A DNA stretch of 64,000 nucleotides from contig NC_034015.1 of NCBI RefSeq assembly GCF_000346465.2, positions 15,793,507 to 15,857,506 of the forward strand, written 5' to 3'. This document shows positions 11,365 to 23,600 of this stretch, one piece after another; position 1 is the first letter of the stretch; each line of letters begins with the position of its first letter. The notes under the pieces are model-generated. The model was not told where the DNA came from. It saw only the letters and a list, made by a program, of their open reading frames with translations, and did no database searches. The position numbers and the translations under genes were made by a program. This DNA is from Prunus persica. Taxonomy: Eukaryota; Streptophyta; Magnoliopsida; Rosales; Rosaceae.

Positions 11365-12215
11365 CAAGCTTGAGTTTTTATTTGAAGCTGTCTTTTACTG
11401 CAAAACAGAAGCTTCAAGTTGCACCTCGTCACCAGGCAAGTAACCTGTTATTTTGTGCATTTGTACTCCTTTTTGGTCTGCCCTCTGCATAACTTAGACA
11501 TATTTTGTTCTTTCTTAAATCATGCCGGAGGATCAATTGAAGTCGGGTGATTAAAAGAGAAGCCTCATTCATAGATGAAGCTCTCATGATATGCTTCTTC
11601 TCCGAAAGAAGGCAGTGGACTCCTCCAAATTTAAAGAAGTACGAACATAATTAAGCAGTACAAGTTGCAGTCCTCTGTTGTTGTTTTGATCACATTTCAA
11701 CTGGGTCTTCGGAAAGAACATTATGTTATGGATTTCATGGGGTGTAGTGACACAGTATAACTATTCCTTTAAATTTGATTTTCAACGTCTTCTTAAACAA
11801 TTCATTTGAATATAGGTATCAATCTGCGAGATCTCTATACTTTTTTCAAAGTGTTCAAAGTGTATAAACAGAAGGAACACATTGCCACTCTTTAGGTCAG
11901 AGATATACCAGGCCTGTGAAGTTTTCTGATTAGTGGTGATTGGTTTGCATTTGCGAAGGCAAATTCTTTGTTTTTTGTTTTTCTAAGGGAAAGGCAAATT
12001 ATTTGTTTAACTTTTTGCTCGGGATAAAAGAGGTGTCAATGCAATTTTGTCTTTCTTTGGTGGTTTAAAGAAGGCCTAATGAAAAGGAGAGGAGGTTCAA
12101 TTTCCTATTCCCAACAAGGTCAGTTTTCCTATCAATGATTTTGGTGGAAACATTTTGGCAAATTCTAACTTATTTGGTGCAATTTACTGTTTTTGCTAAC
12201 GAAAATTAAATCAAA
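10505..12215 (+). repeat. Segmental duplication, copy 2
   Basis: Near copy of about 6750-8480, covering the second and third exons of the decayed gene and about 800 bases of 3' flank. The copy ends just before the hAT-type element that starts at 12311. Confidence 0.85.
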
Positions 12216-12310
12216 TTAGTTGGTTTTGCAACCATTATGCGAAACCAATATCCAAACTTATAAGTCAAATTTGGATTGGATTGGATTAGATCAATCACAC
12301 TCATGCCAGT

Positions 12311-12904
12311 TAGGGGTGGGCACGGTCCGAATTGGATCGGTTTCACCTCAAAATCATGGCCGCACCAATTATAATATAACGGTTTAGTTTGGTTCGATTT
12401 TGACAAAAGTTATGAAGGAAACCATACCAAATCAAACCAATTTAAGACGGTTTGATTCGGCCAATTTAGGCCTAAGCCCAATTCTCTTTCTTTTTGCATT
12501 TTTATCAATATTTTTAGCCCAATTATAATCAACAAATTCACAACTTGCTTCATACGTAAATCACTTTATAGACTATGAAATCATCCTAAAGCTCAACATG
12601 CCATGAAACTTCATATTTCAATAACTTATATAGCTCAATTCAAATATTCATATATAATTATTACCTAATTAAAGTATTACACATGTAAACTATAATATAA
12701 ATAAATAAATAAATATACACATAAACAGTTCGGTTTGGTTTAGATTGATTCATAAAAACTCAAAACTCAAAACCAAACCATATACTATCCAATTCGATTT
12801 TTAAACCGTTTGACATTTTCTTGATTAAAACCAAACCAAATTGATGATTACAGTTTAATTCGGCTGATTTTCATCAATTTTGGCCAGATTGATGCCCACC
12901 TCTA
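12311..12904. mobile_element. Non-autonomous hAT-type element (594 bp)
   Basis: The ends are inverted repeats: TAGGGGTGGGCA at the left and TGCCCACCTCTA at the right (11 of 12 paired). The flanking eight bases are ATGCCAGT on the left and CTGCCAGT on the right, a 7-of-8 target-site duplication. Terminal TAGGGGTGG and an 8-base duplication are typical of hAT elements. The interior is AT-rich with many copies of a GGTTTGGTTT / AAACCAAACC motif on both strands and has no coding capacity. Confidence 0.82.
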
Positions 12905-13280
12905 CTGCCAGTTTCTCATAAACCAACCTTATCTCATATTTTCATGATAGCAAAATATGAAATAAAACTTGAACTTAATATAATGTAACAAGGAATAAAA
13001 AAATTAGAATAATTGAATTAAGTAGAGTTGTTTCCTTCGCTTTCTAGGCATGTTTTCCTTTTCAGACAAGCTTAGGTGGAGATTCTTCCCAATGTGTCAT
13101 GAAAACTCCAACATGAAATTATTGGTCTGCAACTCTATGTACTTTTTCACTGGTCTTGACCCAGTGCCATCCTTTTTTATTTTCTTTTTTCACTTGGCAA
13201 CAGAGTAATTAATTCATTATAGAATTGGGCCTTGATCGGCTAATAGCCGACATAGAGTTACTCTTCGGTATACACAATAT

Positions 13281-14386
13281 TAGGAGTGGTTGCGGTTCGG
13301 TAACCGCGAATTTTTACTCAAACCGCAAACCGACCGACTATTTGCGGTTTGGTGATTTTTGAAACCGCAAACCGACCGCGTTTTGCGGTTTAAAACCGCA
13401 AATTCTCAAGCATTAACAAAAATATAAATTTACAACCTAAATAAATAAATACACAACCTCAATTTCTCAAGCATATATAAATTCACAATCGATTCCAATT
13501 CTCAAGCATTCACAACCTAAGAAAATTAAAGTTACAATTCCAAACATTCCAATTAAAGTTAAACTTCTCAAGCATTCCAATTCCAAATCCTTTAAATTTA
13601 CAAACCAAAAGCAAAATGAATTAAAGTTACAACCAAAAAGAAAATCCAATTCACAGTTAATTAAAGTTACAAACTAAAAGGAAAAATGCAATACACCAAT
13701 GTTACAAACTCAAGTGTTGGTGGTGAGTGGATTTGAAGAACCCCTTTGTATTGTTTGAGCACCAATGCTATCTACAAATAAAACAACATAGTTTAGTACA
13801 TTTTATTATAAGAAGAAGCATAAATAACATTAGCATAAATAAACTAATTACTTACAAGTTGTCATATCTTCCATTTCCTTGTAGAATTCAACCTCATCAT
13901 CTGTTGGTTCCTTGTAAAAGGAAAATTCGTCCGCTCTAAGCCAATCACTAGTACACACTAATGCTTCTACCATTTTAGGATGCAAAGAGCTTCTAAAAGG
14001 ATCCACAATCCTCTTGCCTAGGCTAAAAGCATTTTCACTAGCAACCGTAGAACTTGGAATTGCAAAGATATCCTTGGCAACTTGTGAAAGAATAGGATAT
14101 CTTGTTTGGTTCCCTTTCCACCAATTCAAGAGAAGAGAAGGGTTTACAATTTTACTTAATTATTCATAGAGTATAGCCGTGCGGCTATACTTTGCGGTTT
14201 GCGGTAACCGCAAATTTTGAAAATCAAATACCGCAACCGCAACCGTAAATGCGGTTCGGTTCTTAATACCGCGATTGCGGTTCGGTTTACCGCGATTGCG
14301 GTTTTATTGCAGTAAAATATCGGTTGGTTTTTGCGGTTTTTCGGTTTTTCGGTTTTTCGGTTTTTCGGTTTAAAATGCCACCCTTA
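13281..14386 (-). mobile_element. Internally deleted hAT transposon with 8-bp target duplication
   Basis: The element is flanked on both sides by the same eight bases, CACAATAT (13273-13280 and 14387-14394). Its ends pair as TAGGAGTGG at the left and CCACCCTTA at the right. Both subterminal regions are crowded with TGCGGTTT, GGTAACCGC and TTTTTCGG repeats, the kind of clustered sites to which hAT transposases bind. The interior keeps only the last part of a transposase, on the minus strand. At 1106 bp it is much shorter than an autonomous hAT element and needs a transposase from elsewhere. Confidence 0.88.
13848..14129 (-). pseudogene. hAT transposase C-terminal fragment (dimerisation domain)
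   Basis: The 93-residue open frame contains the hAT family C-terminal motif: YPILSQVAKDIFAIP, then [12 protein letters not shown] and a final LHPKMVEALVCTSDWLR. In complete hAT transposases this segment mediates dimerisation and closes the RNase H-like catalytic fold. The catalytic acidic residues and the zinc finger at the N-terminus are missing, so this remnant cannot act alone. Confidence 0.88.
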
Positions 14387-14517
14387 CACAATATCCCCAT
14401 GGCGACACGCTTCTACTTTCTGACTAGAGGGAAAGACCGTTCCTCCATTCACAAGACAACAGGAGAAGAGAAGAAAAAGGATACATGACATCATAAAAGG
14501 AGTTAGAGAAAATCGTG

Positions 14518-16318
14518 ATGGCTAGAAGAAGAAGAAAACCCTCCTTTTTCAAGGCTCTTGTACATGACTTCTCCAGCCAGTTGGTAAGTATAGCTTCACA
14601 TGAAAAGGAAAACCCCATGTTCTTAATTCTTAACAGAGAAAAATAAAAATAACCTCACTTTGTTATTATGGACAGAGAGGGTTTTGAAATTTTCTTGATT
14701 CAAAACTTCAAAATACTAAAGTTTCATGCTTTATTGTCTGTCTGAGTGTGTTTGTGGTACTACTAGAATCTAATTTATGATATCATTTTACTTTATCCCA
14801 TTAGTCTTGATATGAATTCCTGTTTTCTACAGTAGCTCTTTCTGTGGATATTTTTTCTTTTTGCTATTTTCAAAGTGATTATGAACCAAGGTAATTTGCC
14901 AAATGTTAGGTCTGATATAAATTTCCATTTGCATCCTAATCACCTTTGTTACAGGAAATCCCTCCGGCTTTTTACGTGCATTTTGCTGGAGAGGTACCTC
15001 GGAGGTCTCTTCTTCGGACCCCAGCTGGAACTTGGAATGTAAATGTGGAAAAGGTTAATGATGGTTTCTTTTTCCAAAAGGGTTGGAAGGAATTTGTGCA
15101 CGACCATGGTTTAAAGCTTTGTGAATTTCTAATTTTTCGATATGCTGGAAATTCGAAATTTGATGTTGACGTATATGGAAGAAATGGGTGCGCAAAGGAG
15201 TTTGTAATGGCGGTTAGCAAAAATGACAGATCCCTTGAGGAGGAACATGATAATACAATTCATGGAACGCAGAATGTAGATGGCCAGGGCTTTGGCTCAG
15301 CTGATGGAACTACAACTAGTCAAGCCACTTGTGCCATAAAAAATGAAGTAATTGATGTTGATTCAGATACATCGATGGATGTTGATGAGCCTGATACTCA
15401 AGAGGATCAACTTAACGAGGATTCCGAAATTGGGTTGCCTAGTAAGTTTCTGAATGGATAAGTTTTAAAACCCTTTGGAAAACTGCACATGCTCATTTTT
15501 TTAGTTAATTCATGCAGGAGAGTTGGGTTCTACAGAGCATTTTTATTCAAGGACTCAAATGGAAAATCCGAGTGAAGCTCTTGAAGCAGCCAAAAAATTC
15601 TCTTCTAAGCATCCTTTCTTCAGAGCTATTATGCGTCAAGCATATGTGGACAAGGGAAGACTGGTATGAACATTGGACCCGTCATTCTGATGCATATAAG
15701 TATACAATAGTTCGCTACCTCTTTATTTTGATTTAGTTTTACAAAAGAAGAAAAGAGAAACAAAAAAACTTGAAAGTAGTGATTTCATCTAGACTGTCAT
15801 GAATCATGATTGGAGATCATATTGCTGATTCACGTCGTCGATCATATCTGCATTTTTCTTGTAACCATAGCACGATGATTTGGAGAAGCATTAGTGCTGT
15901 TCGAATTTTGCTACTCAAGAATTGTGAAATTTATTGTGCTCTTGTTCAGTTAGGATTTCTTTTCTCTCATAATTATATTCATTTGTTGGGCTAGCTTTCT
16001 TTTATTTTGGTCAGGCATCAATTGGTTGATATATTGATAGTATATATGCAATAATACTTTTTAATCTAACTTTTGCAGGTTATACCAAAGAGCTTTCAGA
16101 CTAGTTGTATTGGAAAAAAAAAGTATGTCAGGCTTCAAGACTCAATGAGGAGGTGGATTGTGAAGTGTATTTCTCGCCGCAACTCTAGCAGGCTCTCTGC
16201 AGGGTGGTACCAGTTTGTAAGGGATCGTGCTTTGAAAGTGGGAGATGTTTGTGTGTTTGAGCTGATTGACAGAAATGATGCTGTGATGAAAGTTTCTATT
16301 TTCAGATGCAACAGTTGA
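14518..16318 (+). CDS. VRN1-like protein with two B3 domains
   Basis: Exons: 14518-14583, 14955-15441, 15518-15663 and 16079-16318; 939 bases, 312 residues, all GT-AG introns. The start MARRRRKPSFFKALVHDF is basic and matches the other family members. Domain 1 is at about residues 17-110 (IPPAFYVHFAGEVPRR, TWNVNVEK, FFFQKGWKEFVHDH, CEFLIFRYAGNS). An acidic linker follows (VIDVDSDTSMDVDEPD). Domain 2 starts at about 215 (HPFFRAIMRQAYV) and continues after the third intron with VIPKSFQTSC, SAGWYQFVRDRAL and GDVCVFELIDR. A nuclear DNA-binding role is expected from the family; the targets are unknown. Domain 2 differs clearly from those of the other cluster genes, so this is an older paralogue. 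The hAT relic lies 131 bases upstream of the ATG, in the likely promoter. Confidence 0.9.
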
Positions 16319-17223
16319 GTTGTTTTTCAGTATAATGGGCAGAGCATGCGACGCCAGATGCTTTTGAGCCATAGGCTTCCAGGTTTTGGCTTATTTCTGT
16401 ACGTTTAAGAAAGGAAAAATAAACTTTCATTTCTTGTGTATTTTGAGACTCCAAGGATTTCACTTTGGTCTATCTAGTCTCCAAGTTTGAAGGAAATGGA
16501 GATGGTGTGAGTTTCGTGAAGACTCATCAGTTATGGACTTGGATGTGGCCGGTAACGCCAAGGTTGGGTTTGCTTAACTAGTTCCCTTGGCCAATGGTTT
16601 TTTAAAGTATGCAAGGAGCAAGTAGTTGAGAAAATTTACCTCAGCATGTCGTCTATTATCTTTCTTTCTTCTTTTTTTGGTCAAAAATATGTTGTCTAAA
16701 TATCGTTTGTATGAAATTTTGAAGCTCCCCATTACGAGCATTAAAATGACTATTTTGATGAGATCAACTTAAACAACACCCGTTAAACCTTTCGCCCCAA
16801 ATGCAAACTATGTTATTGTATTCATCTCCTAAAAAATTTCCATAACTTCTCCACAAAAAAAAAACAAAAAAAAAATCCCTTAGTAAAACTGAAAATAAAA
16901 GATTTTTTAGAAGAAAAAGAAAAAAAAAGTGAGTCTTGGGCGTGGCTGCCTTTTGTGAAGTTGGGCGAATCTTATCTCTCATTTATGTTTTAGAAAATTC
17001 TGCTTCCTCTTTTTCAATAAAATAAAATAACACGAGATTGAGGAACTTCTCTTTCCTCTGTTTCTCACGGTAAGTTAGCTCGGTCAGTGGTATAGTCAGT
17101 ATTAACTGGTTCTGTTTAAGCTCTAAAAACCCTTAAACCCTCACTACTAAAAAGTCCCCAATACTTGGCGCGAAAATTAGACCCATTTAATTACAAACCC
17201 TAATTTTCACAAGTACATTTCTC
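16319..17223. other. Intergenic: 3' flank of B3 gene and promoter of the RUS gene
   Basis: AT-rich sequence with A runs near 16855-16930. The two genes are in the same orientation. No other gene, repeat or RNA gene is supported. Confidence 0.6.
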
Positions 17224-20024
17224 ATGCAATCTGCTTTCTACACAGCCTCCAACTCCCACCAGTTTCCTCTTCCATGGAAAATCCATGAAACCCAATTGAC
17301 AGCTCAGAGACCATTCCCTAAGAGGCTCAAAACCTGCTTCAAAGCCCCAACCTTTACCAATTCATTGAGAACTTCAATTGGATATGAACCAGAAGAAAGC
17401 CTTGGCAAAGAACCAGGACCCGCCACGCCGGGTCATCTTCCGGTGGTGATTCGGAGGTCAGGTAGAGTTTCTAGGTACTTCTGGGATGGCAGTTGTTTGC
17501 AGTTAGTTGGAGTAGATGGCGGTGCGGCGTCGTTTAGTTTCAATTTCGAAGATGGGTTCCGAAAATTGTATAGAATCTGTAGTTTGGCTGTTAGGGATTT
17601 CTTTATCCCTAAACAAGTTAGTGGAAATTACATGGATTATGTGAAATGGAAGTTCTTGCACCGGGTTTTCAGTTCGGCACTACAGGTCCTCGCCACTCAG
17701 GTACGAATTTATGTGATAAAAGGCTTTTTTCTTTTATTAGTTGATTGAAATGTACAGAATGAATAAGTGAAATAAGCCAAAATAAGTTGTCAGGAGATTT
17801 TACACGCTGGTTTTGTGAGGTTTGATAATTTTAGGATTATAATGCTTATAAGATAGAATTAAAAACGATTTTAATTTTAAGATATGTATAAATTTTGGTT
17901 GATATGGTTCGTTATACGTGGGGATGCACCGATATTAGGCAATGTTTCGAGCTATTGGCATTGGGTACTCTCGTTCACTTCCAGCAGCTGCTGCCCTTAA
18001 TTGGCTCTTGAAGGAGGGACTTGGACGGCTGAGTAGGTGCATCTACACTGCTAGTCTAGCATCTGCTTTTGATACCAATTTGAAGGTATTCTACTCCACA
18101 GTAATATTTGGTCAGAAAGACCGTCTTCAATTGCTTTCATATATTTCTCTATGGCATGGAATTTCTTTATTTGAGGTTGTTGTAAGCACTGTACTTTCGT
18201 TGTTTTATCAAAACTAAACAAAGTCCGAAATTCTGTAATATGGACTCCTTGTGCATTAGAATGTGATAGCTTCAGCAACTCATCTATCTTCTGTTTTTTC
18301 ATTTGAAGAGAGTTAGGTTTTCAACATCAGTGCTATTCAGTTTGAGCCTTGGAGTTGAGTTGTTGACCCCTGCATTTCCGCAATACTTCTTGGTTCTGGC
18401 ATCCTTGGCCAACATGGCAAAACAAATAAGCTTGGCTTGCTATCTAGCGACTGGTGTAAGAACTGAGACACTTTTTCTTGCCAAAGTTGTATGAGGTTGG
18501 GTTTTGGCTCCTCCTCATTTTGAGTGTTAATGTTCTTCCTCTGTATGTGCAGTCCGCTGTTCATCGAAGTTTTGCAATAGCAGATAACCTTGGTGAAGTT
18601 TCTGCAAAGGCACAGGTGTGCTATAATCTTTCCTAGAAATTAATTATCTTTTGTATACTTGAAACAAAACATATTTTGACTGTTGGAATTTTTTCAGATT
18701 CAAACAGTGTGCTTTGATAACCTTGGCCTTTTGCTCGCTGCACTGTTAAATATGTTGTTCAAGAACAGCCAAAGGTTCTCTTTTCCAGCTTCCATTACTT
18801 GACTTTTCTTCCTATTTGATGTATTCACTGTTATGATTATCAAATCTTATTCTTTGCATGCTTTTCTAAATTGTGATTGCCGTGCCAGATTGCAAACAGC
18901 CTTGCCCTTTTTTGTATACCCCATTTTCTCAGTGATTGACCTCTTTGCAATATATCAAGGGCTTAAACATGTCCATTTACAAACATTAACTAAGGTGAGT
19001 GATTATTATCTCTTCTATCCTATTTCTGTTAGTAGCCTGCACAACTTATGCCTCATTACCCATTATTTAGAGGACTAAATGAAATTTCCTGATAAATAAG
19101 TATCTTAATTTTCCGTGTCTCGCTTTTGCTTGGTTCTTGTGTTCAGGATAGACTTGAAATTCTACTAAATACTTGGATTGAGTTAGGTTATGTTCCTGCA
19201 CCTGCAGAAGTTAGTAAAGAGGAAGGAATTGATTTCCTAAGGAGCAAAGGTTAGGTCTTTCACATGCATTTCTTATAACCTTGTTCAGTGGCTTGCTTTT
19301 TATGCAAGCACCTATGAGCTCAAGGCCGATAACTACGGTTTGAATCAGACAAAGGATTATGGCCTACCAGAATAGGGTACTTGGATCCCAAGAATCAGAT
19401 CCCTGAGTTGTCCATGATGACAATGCGTTCTACAAGTGGTGAGGATTATTACTTAATATCCATGGAGATGTTCTACACAAGAATTAGAAGAAGTAGGCGA
19501 GTAAGTATACTAACAGATGTTCAACCTACATTTCATGTGCTTATGTATCATACTCTAATGATATTAATTTCTTTCCCTTGATGATTTCTAGCAAGGCATC
19601 CTTATTTGTGTACGGGAAGGAGCCAGGACAACAGATATTGTCATGGGTTTGTTACAGGTAAAATTACCTTTTTTCAAGAAATAGAAAAAATTTTGTACCA
19701 TTACTAAATTAGTGTGATGCTTGCACCGTAAACAGTTTCTGGCTCCTCAACTTTTGTGAATGTGTGTGATAATATGCTATGTAGGCATGCTATATCCGCA
19801 AATCCCTCCTTATGAACAAGTATAGGTGGGAGAATTTGTTTGATGCTGGAGATGAATTAGAGTCAGCTCTGAAGGAGTGGTCTAAATTAATTGAGGAGTG
19901 CAAGCGCCGTGCACAAGGCGACATGTGCCTCTTGAACAAGCAAATGCTGACTTTGGGTTGGGCTACGAAAAACGTTTTATTGAGTTCGCAAGAACAGATT
20001 CGATACAGTTTTGTAGATGACTGA
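17224..20024 (+). CDS. RUS4: ROOT UVB SENSITIVE family protein (DUF647), RUS4-like
   Basis: Exons: 17224-17700, 17939-18085, 18309-18455, 18553-18615, 18698-18774, 18889-18994, 19147-19249, 19349-19500, 19592-19657 and 19785-20024; 1578 bases, 525 residues. The DUF647 core begins near residue 125 and includes the hallmark ALATQ|AMFRAIGIGYSRSLP junction, GRLSRCIYTASLASAFDTNLK, and the membrane-like stretch around FPQYFLVLASLANMAKQISLACYLATG with HRSFAIADNLGEVSAKAQIQ after it. The C-terminal part carries GEDYYLISMEMFY and a GILICVREGA segment. RUS proteins are plant proteins linked to UV-B signalling, vitamin B6 and auxin biology; their biochemical activity is poorly defined. The RUS4 assignment rests on memory of family members and is less certain than the family. 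The acceptor of exon 8 could also be at 19355, which removes two residues. Confidence 0.85.
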
Positions 20025-20602
20025 AAATTCCTTTATGCTAGAGATTCTTGCTTTTTCCTTTCTTCAGCTGTGGTTGGTTCTCCTTCATAGCATGGAGAGT
20101 TTTGGGGATTATACAACAAAACTCAGATGTAACTTATTTCATGTATAAGTAATTTTTGTATTTGCAGCTGATTTTTTATTTTGATTTGTGTATTAGATGT
20201 AGGCCGGAGGAAGAGCAAAAAATAGAATGAAATTGCCTATTTATTGGTTATCTATAAATTCTTTTCTTCTCAATTTTATTTCCGTACAAAAATTCTCTTG
20301 TTGAAAGAAGCCTGCTTTTGTTTTCCTGATAAGAATTGTTAATAAGATCAGGATTATCTCACATGCATGTCAGGCACAGTTGCAGAAGCTTTTCTAGAGC
20401 ATGTTCTCTTGTATAATATTGTTCTTTTTAAAAATATATTCTAAGAATTATGCTCAATGACCTTGAAAATCTTGAAGCTGCTAGGCCTGCTTGAAGGCAA
20501 CGATCTTTTCTATTGCTCATATACAAACCATTATATTCACAGTGGAATTGATAAATGTCACACTAAAGTAAAACTCATTTACAAGCCTTTTCAGTTTTGA
20601 CA
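20025..20602. other. Convergent 3' ends of the RUS and XLG genes
   Basis: The stop codons of the + strand RUS gene and the - strand XLG gene are 578 bases apart. The 3' untranslated regions of both should lie here. No other gene is seen. Confidence 0.7.
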
Positions 20603-23600
20603 TCAATGTGAAAAGGAGCTTGCCTCAGTGCTATAGACCGAATAATCAAAGCTGAAATTGGCTCTCTCTTCATCCCATTTCAAAATCTCCCTTGAATATT
20701 TAAGAGCTGTGTCCACGCTATCAGGCTGCAAGCCTTTCACTACGGAAGCGTACAATTTCTTCCCCGTTAGAGAAGAATAGAGCCTCTTGAACTTTGCTGC
20801 AATGTAGTGGGATGCTAGATGACCCAATGAGGGGCTACTATTAATGTTGTTGCTGCTGGTGTTGCTATTTGAGCGATGACGGGTAATCACTGGATGAAAA
20901 TCGTCAAACCAGACACACTGATTCAACGGCACCCGTTCTACCTTTTCCTCAAACAAATCAAACTTGTTTAGAATCAAAAGGAAGTCCATCTGCTCGAAGG
21001 TCGGATGAGTAACGATGCTTTCAAAGAAAGTCCTGCTCAGCAACATCTTGTTAGTGAATGACCCATTCCCATCGGCAGAAAACTGATCATAGTCGCTCAA
21101 GGACACGCAGAAGATGACCATTCCAACATCTTCAAACATCTCCAACCATTTGCAGTTTTCTCCAAGTCCTCTTGCATTTACTCTAATAAGTTGGTACCTA
21201 CGAAACAACCAGATAAAAGAAAGGTTAATGAACAGTCAAAGTGAACAAAGCAAGAAGTAAACATCATCTCAGTGACCAGTGGAAGTGAAAAAGAGAATAT
21301 GAAAGTAGCAGTCAACTCAAGGTGTTTGACAGTACAAGGAAACTAACTGAATATATTTATGTTACCATTTCTAGCTTTAACTTCAGTTTTCCAAGCATCT
21401 AGTCTTATCTATTTCCATGGTTTTTCACCAACACTTATCCACACATGAGCTTATCAGTAGAAATAATTATTTAAAAAACAAAAAACAAAATGTAAGCAGC
21501 TCAGGGTCATCTGAAGTGTGAAATAAACAGGGTAACAGACCTAAGCAAAGAGTCATGCTGATCACTAGTGTTGATGCTATCTTCAGATGCTGAGTGGGGA
21601 AATGAGAAGTCCACACAAGCAAGCCCATTAGATGAAGTTACACCTTCAGCATATAGGATGTCTAGATCCGAGGGCTCATAGTCTATTCTTAATATGTCCA
21701 CAGCCTGAAAAGGGAAATTTTCAATTTTTGAAAGCATAATAATAAACTGCAAAGCCACAAATGAGATTTGGAGTAATACATTATGAAACAGATGAAGGAC
21801 AAGCAATTATCTGGCAACCAAACATTTCCAGAGCCAAAAATAGACCTAAGAATCTACTTGGTCTTTTTAACACATGTTGACTAGAGCGAACCAGTACATC
21901 TTCCCCATTCGTACAATTTTGTTTGTTTGAACTACAACTAAAAACATGTCCAAGGATATGATCATATACTTGCATCTGCAAAATGGCCTAGTTAGAGATG
22001 TGCGTTAAGGGCACTCCCAACCTAATCAGTTGCCCCAACTCTTGCTCTCTGTACTATTTTTATAATACATCAGCATATTTTACAGGATTTCACTCTATCT
22101 TACAGCCACAATTATATCTCTTCCTCCACAGACATTGTGCATCCCCATCTTTCCTATAGTCCCAATTAGTTGATACAAAATTTGTACAATTAATAGACCC
22201 AGTCCATTAGATTAAGCACAAGATAATACTATTGAACAGCATGAGTACCACAGAAACAATTTACAAGAGTTAAACACAGGTGCACACAGCATCATCTTAC
22301 CCTCTCTAAGAAATAAGTAGCAACACTAGGTAGCATTTCCAATTCACTTCTCCGCTTGTATGTGGCCTGAATGGCTGAATCTTTCCACAACTCTTCAACC
22401 AATGGTGCATATTCACGAGTAGCCGCTGGAAAAATGGCTTCCAGATTGCCCGACACCATAGTCTTGAGAAGCCAATCAGAGAATGCTTTCAGCCTCGGCC
22501 CAATGGAGTAAAGAGTTTTGTCGTTATTCCCTGTTATTAACCAGAAGAGACAATTTTTAAGCAATATATCAATCTCAACATGGTTATTCTGAATGCAAGC
22601 CTCTCCAAGTATGATGCATGACTAGCCAACCTGACTAAGAGAATTATAATAATACATTGTTAATCAATCAATGCAAAAAAAAGAAAACTGAATTCCTTAA
22701 AGTGGAATTTACATAAAGTCAAATCTGGTGTCAAACAATTGTTTTGACATATAAATATCTTATAAACACGTTATCTAGTTCTCATTCTGAACAACATAAA
22801 CTATGGGTATGCAGATGCACACATGCATAAAGTCAAAGAGATGGAAAAAGTTATAAAAGTATATACAATCATACCATTAGCATCCGTTTGACTGGAAGAA
22901 CATTGTTTCCTCATCTCATCCAAACATTCCTCTTCAAACCGCTCACGACCCTCAAGGAGTATACCAAGATAGCCATACACATTGCTCTGTATTGTGAACT
23001 TGATATTTTCACGTTCATCCTCCAAGAAAGGGATAGCTTTATATAGAATCTTGGCCTGGAACAAACATTCATAATTACAAAAGGTTAACGTACTTTGTAA
23101 GGGTTTATCAAAATTTGGCGCAGAATAAGAGCTCCATTCTGAACAACTGGATATGAATTAGAAACTGAAAACCACATGCAAACCTGTTGGCTAAGAAATG
23201 CATCCTAGTCAATATATCTTAAAACAAAGACTCAATGACTATTCTTTTCCAGTATATTTGCTATTACATGTAGCACGCATACAATTCAAAATCCATATGA
23301 AAACAAAACTACCATTTTCAGAAAGTATGCTTGAACAATAACAACTGCATATAAATTTAAGGCATAAAGCTTGACTAGAAGTTGTTTTCTCATTTTTTTG
23401 TCAACACGTAAACTAGACTTTGAGAAGCAAGCAAAAATGTGTAATTATTTTATGCACCACTATTGAAGCGAGATTTAACTTACAAACCACACATGTTATA
23501 CACACGTTCATTTGGAGATATTATCCATCTCTTGAAACTTAAAACAACAATAATTTATTCAGCTTCAGAGTTTACTATAGACAAGTCATCTTCACATAAA

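Noticed and set aside
17060..17110. tRNA-like stretch (GCTCGGTCAGTGGTATAG)
   Set aside because: Only a D-arm-like piece; no anticodon arm, T-arm or acceptor stem pairing could be found.
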